Assembly: GCA_002297545.1 (NCBI GenBank)
Contig: DBLZ01000001.1
Location: 1-13,446, forward strand
DNA: 13,446 nucleotides
Direction: 5' to 3'
Source: Prevotellaceae bacterium UBA711
Lineage (GTDB): Bacteria; Bacteroidota; Bacteroidia; Bacteroidales; Bacteroidaceae
The notes under the pieces are model-generated. The model saw only the letters and a program-made list of their open reading frames with translations, did no database searches and had not been told where the DNA came from. Shown here piece by piece: positions 7,210-13,446 of this stretch. The translations under genes and the position numbers were made by a program. Position 1 is the stretch's first letter. Every line of letters starts with the position of its first letter.

Positions 7210-7284
7210 TGATTCGGAAGGGGCTCGAACCCTTGACCCGCAGCTTAGAAGGCTGCTGCTCTAATCCAACTGAGCTACCGAACC
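7210..7284 (-). tRNA. tRNA-Arg (anticodon TCT)
   Basis: A complete 75-nt cloverleaf on the minus strand: acceptor GGTTCGG/CCGAATC with one G-U pair, D stem GCTC/GAGC, anticodon stem GCAGC/GCTGC with loop CTTCTAA (anticodon TCT at 7249-7247), T stem AAGGG/CCCTT with loop TTCGAGC, and discriminator A. It reads AGA. The bases after the discriminator are CAG, so CCA is not encoded and must be added after transcription. It is a single-gene unit with its own promoter and terminator. Confidence 0.98.
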
Positions 7285-7347
7285 ATCTCGCAATCAGTGG
7301 CAACCAAATGACTCAATCGTATGCGCCAATGCCCTTTATTGCGAGTG

Positions 7348-7379
7348 CAAAGGTATAAAGATTAGTGTAAACGACCAAA
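7348..7379 (-). promoter_or_regulatory. Bacteroidota-type promoter of the tRNA-Arg gene
   Basis: On the minus strand TTTG (7379-7376) is followed by 20 bp and TACCTTTG (7355-7348), a full match to TAnnTTTG. The tRNA begins about 63 nt after the -7 box, so the precursor has a 5' leader to be removed by RNase P. The box is back to back with the clpC promoter. Confidence 0.8.
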
Positions 7380-7413
7380 AAAATGAAAGATTATTTTAAG
7401 TTTCCTCCGGTTT

Positions 7414-7429
7414 TGGCACGAACTTTGCA
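7414..7429 (+). promoter_or_regulatory. Sigma-54-type (-24/-12) promoter of clpC-htpG
   Basis: TGGCACG-N4-TTGCA matches the sigma-54 consensus TGGCACG-N4-TTGCW at every fixed position, with GG (7415-7416) and GC (7427-7428) exactly 10 bases apart. Transcription would start near 7440, giving a leader of about 57 nt before the clpC ATG. Overlapping it, GAACTTTG (7420-7427) resembles the housekeeping -7 element TAnnTTTG with one mismatch, but no good TTTG lies 19-20 bp upstream. Sigma-54 is therefore the better reading. I cannot name the activator or its binding site. Confidence 0.65.
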
Positions 7430-7496
7430 TATAGAAATATGACGTGCACAGCCGCAGAACAACGAAACGGCTCCAGAGCACATAGATACATACACT

Positions 7497-9992
7497 ATGG
7501 ACAACAAATTCTCGAAAGATATGGCCTCGGTATTCCTCTTCTCCAAGGAGGAGGCAGAACGCACGGAGTGTGACAATGTGTCACCCGAGCATCTGCTTCT
7601 GGGAATGCTGAGACAAAATGTCAGTAACGCCACGCGCATGATGTATCATGTGCAGCCCGACCTGCTGTCCCTGAAGAGACATTTGGAAAAGGTGGCACGT
7701 GAGCACAAGGCGGCCACCGTGCCTGACAAAAACAATATAGAGTTGAACCACGAAGCCACCAGGCTGATGCGCCTGAGCGTATTGGAGGCACGGGCACAGC
7801 ATTCAGCCGAGGTAGACACAGAGCACTTACTGAAAGCTATGTTGAAAGATCATGGTAGCAGCATACAGCAGTTGCTGAAAGAACACGGCCTGACACGCGA
7901 GAACCTGTGCGGAGAAGTGCAGGACGGATATGGCCACAGCAATGACGATGATCAAGACGACACCACGTCCGGCAATGAAGAATACGAGATGAGCGACGGT
8001 TCTGCCGACGAGGCCCCCATCCTGACCAAGAAGAAAACCAAGAGTGGAACTCCCGTTCTGGACAAGTTCTGCATCGACCTGACGGAAAAGGCTCGCAAGG
8101 GAGAACTGGACCCTGTGGTTGGCCGCGAAAAGGAGATGGAGCGCGTGGCACAAATCCTGTCACGACGTAAGAAGAACAATCCCATTCTGATAGGCGAGCC
8201 CGGCGTGGGAAAGAGCGCCATAGTTGAGGGGCTGGCCCAACGCATCGTCAAGCACAAGGTGGCACGCCAGCTATGGAACAAGCGTGTCCTCACCCTGGAC
8301 ATGGCGGCCATGGTGGCCGGCACCAAGTTCCGCGGACAATTTGAGGAACGCATACGCAACCTGCTGCAGGAACTGGAGAACAACCCCGACATCATCATAT
8401 ATATAGACGAGATACACACCATCATCGGTGCCGGCGGCTCGCAGGGCAGCATGGATGCCGCCAATATGTTGAAGCCCGCATTGGCGCGCGGCCAGATGCA
8501 GTGCATCGGCGCCACCACCATAGACGAGTTCCGAAAGACCATAGAGAAGGACGGCGCACTGGACCGTCGTTTCCAAAAGATCATGGTAGCACCGTCCACC
8601 GCCGAGGAGACCTTGCAGATACTGTACCGCTTGCGTCCCGTGTACGAGAAGCACCACAATGTGACCTATACGGACGAAGCCTTGGAGGCGTGCGTAAAAC
8701 TGACCCAACGATACATCAGCGACCGCTCCTTCCCGGACAAGGCCATAGATGCCATGGACGAAAGCGGAGCACGCACGCACATCTTCAATATACCCACAAG
8801 CACCGAAATAGACAACCTGGAAACGGAACTGCGCGACATAGAGGAACGCAAGAACATGGCCATCAACACACAGCACTACGAGGCTGCTGCCGACCTGCGT
8901 GACGAATTGCAACAGAAAACCAAACAGCTGGAACAGCTACAGAAGGACTGGATCAACGAACACGAGCAGAAAGACACCCAGGTGACGGCTGAGACCGTGG
9001 CACAGGTAGTGAGCGTGATGACCGGTATCCCCACGCATCGCATCGGCGACGAAGAGAACTCCAGGTTGCGCCGGCTGGAAAGAAACCTGCAAGCCAACGT
9101 GGTGGGACAGGACGAGGCCATCAGAAAAGTGGCACGCGCCATACAGCGTAGCCGCGTGGGACTGAAGGACCCCAACCGCCCCATAGGCACCTTCCTGTTC
9201 GTCGGCCCTACCGGCGTAGGCAAGACGTACCTTACGAAGCGCCTGGCCTTGGAGATGTTCGGCAGTGAGGCCGCGCTCATCCGTATAGACATGAGCGAAT
9301 ACGGCGAGAAGCATACCGTCAGCCGCATGATGGGTGCTCCCCCGGGATATGTAGGCTACGAGGAAGGAGGTCAGCTGACAGAACGCGTCCGCCGCAAGCC
9401 CTACTCCATCGTTCTGCTGGACGAAATAGAAAAGGCTCATCCCGATGTGTTCAACATCCTGCTCCAGGTGATGGACGAGGGACGCCTGACTGACGGCAAC
9501 GGTACCACTATAGACTTCCGCAACACCGTCATCATCATGACCAGCAACTCTGGAACCCGACAGATCAAAGATTTCGGATCGGGCATAGGTTTCCAAAGCC
9601 AGCCCACCGTAGAGGAACGCAAACAACAGACACGCTCCATAGTGGAAAAGGCCTTGAAAAAGCAATTCGCACCAGAGTTCCTCAACCGTCTGGACGATGT
9701 CGTCTTTTTTGACCAGCTCTCACGCGAGGACATCCGACACATTGCAGACATCGAGTTGAAACCACTCCTGCGACGCATCCGTGAGATGGGCTACACCTTG
9801 GAATTGTCCAACGCCACCATCGAGCGCATCGCCACCGAGGGTTACGACCTGCAGTACGGAGCCCGTCCCCTGCGCCGCGCCATACAGCGCATCATCGAAG
9901 ACCCCATCTGCGAAATACTCTTGGGGGACAAGCCCGAGAACGACGGCACAGTCACCTCAGCGATCCTGGATGGCACAACCATAAGACTGTGA
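7497..9992 (+). CDS. clpC: ATP-dependent Clp protease ATPase subunit ClpC
   Basis: Cytoplasmic Hsp100 unfoldase of 831 residues that threads proteins into the ClpP peptidase. In order: a Clp N domain with two repeats (about 1-135); an acidic low-complexity linker (about 143-172, rich in D, E, S and G); AAA module 1 with Walker A GEPGVGKS (233-240) and Walker B IIIYIDEIH (299-307); a UVR-type coiled segment around 453-471 (HYEAAADLRDEL), which marks ClpC and excludes ClpB; and AAA module 2 with Walker A GPTGVGKT (570-577) and Walker B IVLLDEIEKAHPD (638-650). The I697-G698-F699 tripeptide is the ClpP-docking IGF motif, so coupling to ClpP is expected. No ctsR, mcsA or mcsB lies nearby, unlike in Firmicutes, so regulation must differ. 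htpG follows after 57 nt, probably in the same transcript from the sigma-54-type promoter. The start at 7497 opens directly on the N domain. Confidence 0.97.
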   Translation: MDNKFSKDMASVFLFSKEEAERTECDNVSPEHLLLGMLRQNVSNATRMMYHVQPDLLSLKRHLEKVAREHKAATVPDKNNIELNHEATRLMRLSVLEARAQHSAEVDTEHLLKAMLKDHGSSIQQLLKEHGLTRENLCGEVQDGYGHSNDDDQDDTTSGNEEYEMSDGSADEAPILTKKKTKSGTPVLDKFCIDLTEKARKGELDPVVGREKEMERVAQILSRRKKNNPILIGEPGVGKSAIVEGLAQRIVKHKVARQLWNKRVLTLDMAAMVAGTKFRGQFEERIRNLLQELENNPDIIIYIDEIHTIIGAGGSQGSMDAANMLKPALARGQMQCIGATTIDEFRKTIEKDGALDRRFQKIMVAPSTAEETLQILYRLRPVYEKHHNVTYTDEALEACVKLTQRYISDRSFPDKAIDAMDESGARTHIFNIPTSTEIDNLETELRDIEERKNMAINTQHYEAAADLRDELQQKTKQLEQLQKDWINEHEQKDTQVTAETVAQVVSVMTGIPTHRIGDEENSRLRRLERNLQANVVGQDEAIRKVARAIQRSRVGLKDPNRPIGTFLFVGPTGVGKTYLTKRLALEMFGSEAALIRIDMSEYGEKHTVSRMMGAPPGYVGYEEGGQLTERVRRKPYSIVLLDEIEKAHPDVFNILLQVMDEGRLTDGNGTTIDFRNTVIIMTSNSGTRQIKDFGSGIGFQSQPTVEERKQQTRSIVEKALKKQFAPEFLNRLDDVVFFDQLSREDIRHIADIELKPLLRRIREMGYTLELSNATIERIATEGYDLQYGARPLRRAIQRIIEDPICEILLGDKPENDGTVTSAILDGTTIRL

Positions 9993-10049
9993 ACACACAG
10001 CAACGAGACAAAGACACACTAACACATAACATAATAAATTTCAACATAT

Positions 10050-11906
10050 ATGAAGCAAGGTAACATTGGGGTAACGACAGAAAACATCTTCCCCGTCATC
10101 AAGAAATTCCTTTATAGCGACCACGAGATTTTCCTGCGCGAAATAGTAAGTAATGCTGTGGATGCCGCACAGAAGCTAAAGGCACTGGCAGGCAAAGGCG
10201 AGTTCCACGGCGAGATGGGCGAGTTGAAAGTCAATGTCAGCATAGACAAAGAGGCCAAGACCATCACCGTCAGCGACAATGGCATAGGCATGACTGCCGA
10301 CGAAATAGAGAAGTATATCAACCAGATAGCTTTCTCCGGAGCCAACGACTTTTTGGACAAGTACAAAGAGGACGCACCGCAGATCATCGGCCACTTCGGC
10401 TTGGGCTTCTACTCCAGCTTCATGGTCAGCGACCGTGTGGACATAATCACACGTAGCTATCAGGAAGGCGCCCCTGCCCAGAAATGGTCATGCGATGGCA
10501 GCCCGGAATTCACGCTGGAAGAGACGGAGAAAGAGGGCCGAGGCACCGACATCATCATGCACATCAGCGAGGACTGCGAGGAGTTCCTCGAGAAGAGCAA
10601 GATAGAAGAACTGCTGAGGAAGTACTGCCACTTCCTGCCTATCCCTGTGGCTTTCGGCAAGAAGAGCGAGTGTAACGAGGAGGAGAAAAAGATGGTAGAG
10701 ACCGAGGAGGACAACATCATCAACGACACCACTCCCCTTTGGACCCGCAAGCCCGGTGACCTGAAGGATGAGGACTACAAGGAGTTCTACCGCAAGCTCT
10801 ATCCCATGGCCGACGAGCCTTTGTTCTGGATTCACCTGAACGTTGACTACCCCTTCAACCTCACCGGCATCCTGTACTTCCCCAAGATAAAGAACCAGCT
10901 GGACATCCAGCGCAACAAGATACAATTGTACTGCAATCAGGTCTTCGTGACCGACCAGGTGGAAGGCATAGTGCCCGAGTTCCTGACCCTCCTGCATGGT
11001 GTCATCGACTCCCCGGACATCCCGTTGAATGTCAGCCGCAGCTACTTGCAGAGCGACCAGAACGTCAAGAAGATCAGTCAGTACATCACCAAGAAGGTGG
11101 CCGACCGCCTGAACGGCATCTTCAAGAACGAGCGCAAGGAGTTCGAGGAGAAGTGGGACGACATCAGCATCTTCATTAACTACGGCATGCTGAGCGAAGA
11201 GCAATTCTACGATAAGGCCAAGCAGTTCTTCCTGCTGAAGGACACCGATGGCAAGTTCTTCACCCTGGACGAATACAAGACCCTGGTAGAGAGCAGCCAG
11301 ACGGACAAGGACGGACAGCTCGTTTACCTCTATGCTCAGGACGCCCAGGCCCAGTACACCTACATCGAGGCTGCCAAAAACAAGGGCTACAGCGTGCTGA
11401 TGATGAACGGCCTGTTGGACACTCCGCTCATCAACATGTTGGAACAGAAACTGGAGAAGACACACTTCAGCCGCGTAGATGCCGACATTGTGGACAACCT
11501 GATCAAGCATGACAATGCCGACAAGCCGCAGCTTGACAAGGAGCAGGCCGAAAAACTACAGAACCAGTTCAAGGACAAGTTGCCCAAGATGGACAAGGTG
11601 GAGTTCACCGTGCAGACACAGGCCATGGGCGAGGAACAATTGCCTGTGATGATTACGCAAAGTGAGTACATGCGCCGTATGAAGGACATGGCGCGCATGC
11701 AGCCGGGAATGCAGTTCTACGGTGAAATGCCCGACATGTACAATATGGTGCTGAATACCGACTCTCCCTTGATCAAGGAACTGCTGGACAACAGCAACGA
11801 GGAGCGCATCAGCCAACTCATAGATCTGGCTCTTCTGCAGAACGGCATGCTCAGCGGCGAGGCATTGACCAAGTTCGTCAAGCGCTCGGTAAGCATGATC
11901 AAGTAA
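10050..11906 (+). CDS. htpG: Molecular chaperone HtpG (bacterial Hsp90)
   Basis: ATP-dependent cytoplasmic chaperone of 618 residues, active as a dimer on late-folding clients. The N-terminal GHKL ATPase domain shows E31, N35 and D38 (FLREIVSNAVDAA), the DNGIGM loop (76-81) and GHFGLGFYSSFMV (114-126). The middle domain contains the catalytic-arginine region SPDIPLNVSRSYLQS, and the C-terminal dimerisation domain ends in LIDLALLQNGML and a lysine. The start MKQGNIGVTTENIFPVIKKF is characteristic of Bacteroidales HtpG. Near residues 571-590 the protein passes directly from DSPLIKELLD to SNEERISQLIDLALLQNGM. As I remember them, Bacteroides homologues are about 680 residues and have a lysine/glutamate-rich insertion of about 60 residues here. 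The gene lies 57 nt after clpC with no obvious promoter between, so co-transcription is likely. A long hairpin follows. Confidence 0.97.
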   Translation: MKQGNIGVTTENIFPVIKKFLYSDHEIFLREIVSNAVDAAQKLKALAGKGEFHGEMGELKVNVSIDKEAKTITVSDNGIGMTADEIEKYINQIAFSGANDFLDKYKEDAPQIIGHFGLGFYSSFMVSDRVDIITRSYQEGAPAQKWSCDGSPEFTLEETEKEGRGTDIIMHISEDCEEFLEKSKIEELLRKYCHFLPIPVAFGKKSECNEEEKKMVETEEDNIINDTTPLWTRKPGDLKDEDYKEFYRKLYPMADEPLFWIHLNVDYPFNLTGILYFPKIKNQLDIQRNKIQLYCNQVFVTDQVEGIVPEFLTLLHGVIDSPDIPLNVSRSYLQSDQNVKKISQYITKKVADRLNGIFKNERKEFEEKWDDISIFINYGMLSEEQFYDKAKQFFLLKDTDGKFFTLDEYKTLVESSQTDKDGQLVYLYAQDAQAQYTYIEAAKNKGYSVLMMNGLLDTPLINMLEQKLEKTHFSRVDADIVDNLIKHDNADKPQLDKEQAEKLQNQFKDKLPKMDKVEFTVQTQAMGEEQLPVMITQSEYMRRMKDMARMQPGMQFYGEMPDMYNMVLNTDSPLIKELLDNSNEERISQLIDLALLQNGMLSGEALTKFVKRSVSMIK

Positions 11907-11913
11907 AAAAAAC

Positions 11914-11976
11914 GAAAGTAAGCAAGTGACAGATGCCGGCATACACATGCATAGGCATGGCCACCTGCTTACTTTC
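11914..11976 (+). terminator. Terminator of the clpC-htpG unit
   Basis: GAAAGTAAGCA (11914-11924) pairs perfectly with TGCTTACTTTC (11966-11976); after one mismatch GTG/CAC continues the stem, and an inner ATGCC/GGCAT pair may form. It begins 7 nt after the htpG stop and is followed by ATGTTTATT. Read leftward it is followed by an eight-T run, so it could also stop antisense transcription. Confidence 0.75.
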
Positions 11977-12010
11977 ATGTTTATTCACACATACTTAATC
12001 CAGAAACACA

Positions 12011-13446
12011 ATGAAATATGGATTCGTAAGGGTTGGAGCCGGCATACCCGAAGTGAAAGTAGCTGACACACGTCACAATGTGGAGGAGATTGAGAAGCTT
12101 ATACTGAAGGCTCAAGCACAGAACGTGGAAATCCTCGTAACACCTGAACTTTGCATTACAGGCTACACGTGCCAGGACCTGTTCTTCCAGCAAGCCCTGA
12201 TAGAGGAGGCCGAGGTGGCATTAATGAAGCTCATGGACTTCACACGTTCCATGGACATGATCCTTGTTGTCGGAATGCCGGTAGCATGCAATGCCCGGCT
12301 CATGGATTGCGCCGTAGTTCTACAAAAGGGCAAGATTCAAGGCATCGTACCCAAGACCTACCTTTCCAACCATGGCGAATGCGCAGAGAAGCGTTGGTTC
12401 ACCCCAATGTCAGACATGGAAGACACCAGCGTATGGGTGTGCGGCGAGCTGGTCGACATCAGACGGCATCAAGTGTTCAATACCCGTGCATGCAGTTTCG
12501 GCATAGAGATAGGCACCGACCTGTGGACCACTACCCCGCCATCCGGCCAACTGGCCATAATGGGTGCAGAGATTATCCTTAACCTGTCTGCCGAAAGCCA
12601 GGTGGCAGGCAAGAGCAACTATCTGCGCAACCTCGTGTGCCAGCAGAGTGCACGTTGCATCTGCGGATATGTCTACGCCGGAGCCGGGTTTGGCGAGAGC
12701 ACCACGGACATGGTGTTCGGCGGTCAGGCAATGGTGTGTGAGAACGGCACCATGCTGGCCGAGAACCACCTCATGAAGATGGAGCCGCAACTGATCTATA
12801 GCGAAATTGATGTGGAAGCCATACGCATAGACCGCCGCACAAACGGCACATTCTCCGACACGGCCCGGGCACAGGGCAGTCAGCCTTGCAAATACATCGA
12901 CACAGACATGATGGTAATGCACAACCTGGAACTGACTCGCAACATTACTCCACACCCCTTTACACCCGACGGAAAAGAGGCCCTGGACCAACGTACCGAG
13001 GAGATATTCGATATACAAACCTTTAGTTTAATCAAGCGTCTGAAACATACTGGTTGCAAGACCGTTGTACTCGGCATCAGTGGAGGTTTGGACAGCACTC
13101 TGGCGCTATTGGTGACAGTTGCCGCCTATGACCGTCTGAAGCTCGACCGCAAGGACATCATCGGTGTGACGATGCCCGGTTTCGGTACCACCGACCGCAC
13201 ATACATCAACGCCCTGTCCCTAATGCAACAACTGGGCGTGACGGTTCGCGAGATCAGCATCAAGGAAGCTTGTCTCCAACACTTCAGTGACATCGGTCAC
13301 GATTGTGACCAGCGCGACGTGACATACGAAAACGCCCAGGCTCGCGAGCGTACACAGATACTGATGGACGTGGCCAACCAGCTGAACGGTATGGTTGTTG
13401 GCACAGGCGACCTGTCGGAGCTGGCCCTGGGATGGGCCACGTACAA
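12011..13446 (+). CDS. nadE: NAD+ synthase, long glutamine-dependent type, with a likely inactive glutaminase domain (3' end outside the window)
   Basis: 478 codons of a gene that runs off the window; full-length homologues are about 640-680 residues. The product should make NAD+ from deamido-NAD+, ATP and an amino group, the last step of NAD synthesis. Residues 1-~290 are a nitrilase-type glutaminase domain. Residues ~320 onward are the synthetase domain, with the ATP-pyrophosphatase loop GISGGLDS (355-362) and GTGDLSELALGW near the cut. Of the glutaminase triad known from Mycobacterium (E52, K121, C176), E46 (in TPELCITGY) and K115 (in VPKTYLSN) are present. The nucleophile is replaced by Gly168: the motif reads FGIEIGTDLW instead of the usual EICxDLW (codon GGC at 12512-12514). 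The pocket segment normally resembling YxEFYExR reads HGECAEKR. The synthetase half looks intact, so the enzyme may use free ammonia. The ATG at 12011 opens directly on the domain; no promoter was recognised after the htpG terminator. Confidence 0.95.
   Translation, partial: MKYGFVRVGAGIPEVKVADTRHNVEEIEKLILKAQAQNVEILVTPELCITGYTCQDLFFQQALIEEAEVALMKLMDFTRSMDMILVVGMPVACNARLMDCAVVLQKGKIQGIVPKTYLSNHGECAEKRWFTPMSDMEDTSVWVCGELVDIRRHQVFNTRACSFGIEIGTDLWTTTPPSGQLAIMGAEIILNLSAESQVAGKSNYLRNLVCQQSARCICGYVYAGAGFGESTTDMVFGGQAMVCENGTMLAENHLMKMEPQLIYSEIDVEAIRIDRRTNGTFSDTARAQGSQPCKYIDTDMMVMHNLELTRNITPHPFTPDGKEALDQRTEEIFDIQTFSLIKRLKHTGCKTVVLGISGGLDSTLALLVTVAAYDRLKLDRKDIIGVTMPGFGTTDRTYINALSLMQQLGVTVREISIKEACLQHFSDIGHDCDQRDVTYENAQARERTQILMDVANQLNGMVVGTGDLSELALGWATY

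Noticed and set aside
7012..7358. Two small plus-strand open frames across the tRNA-Arg region
   Set aside because: They overlap a tRNA gene, its terminator and its promoter, and have no protein character.
10488..11510. 340-codon open frame on the minus strand opposite htpG
   Set aside because: It is very rich in Leu and Val, as expected from the complement of biased codons such as AAG, GAG and GAC; htpG is certain on the other strand.

Overview
This window looks like the chromosome of a member of the Bacteroidales, most likely Prevotellaceae or a close relative. Four things point there. The proteins (GlyA, a two-ACT-domain SerB, ClpC with a UVR motif, HtpG, a long NadE) resemble the Bacteroides/Prevotella forms as I remember them. 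Several promoters fit the Bacteroidota consensus TTTG-N19/20-TAnnTTTG. No start codon is preceded by a convincing Shine-Dalgarno sequence; the leaders are A/T-rich. One exported protease ends in what looks like a type IX secretion sorting domain. ATA is used freely for isoleucine although the DNA is fairly GC-rich. I see no phage, IS element, CRISPR array or defence island. This is ordinary core chromosome with a few unusual details.

Layout. (1) Bases 1-584: 3' part of glyA (+). (2) Bases 585-905: noncoding, with a terminator for the leftward unit. (3) Bases 906-2944: leftward pair of an exported S1/P1-type nuclease followed 2 nt later by serB. (4) Bases 3020-4678: leftward M6-family metalloprotease with a signal peptide and a type IX-like tail, with its own promoter at 4721-4751. 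(5) Bases 4769-4927: rightward tRNA-Ala(GGC) unit with promoter and terminator, back to back with the protease promoter. (6) Bases 5076-6827: rightward exported thioredoxin-fold protein with a large unrecognised N-terminal part. (7) Bases 6828-7209: noncoding, with three AACCGGTT palindromes spaced exactly 22 bp and two terminator hairpins. (8) Bases 7210-7379: leftward tRNA-Arg(TCT) and its promoter. (9) Bases 7414-11976: rightward clpC-htpG chaperone unit with a sigma-54-type promoter in front and a long hairpin behind. (10) Base 12011 to the end: nadE, cut by the window edge.

The nuclease, metalloprotease and thioredoxin-fold protein are all predicted to be exported, so the left half has a secreted-enzyme flavour. 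ClpC and HtpG form a cytoplasmic proteostasis pair. GlyA and SerB both belong to serine/glycine metabolism, but they are convergent and not in one operon.

The most interesting observations are: the glutaminase half of NadE has Gly where the catalytic Cys should be, with further changes in the same pocket; clpC-htpG is preceded by an apparently perfect sigma-54 -24/-12 element; three phased palindromes lie between the thioredoxin-fold gene and tRNA-Arg; and HtpG appears to lack a charged C-terminal insertion that I recall from Bacteroides HtpG. Statements about relatives come from memory of these families. No alignment or database search was run.
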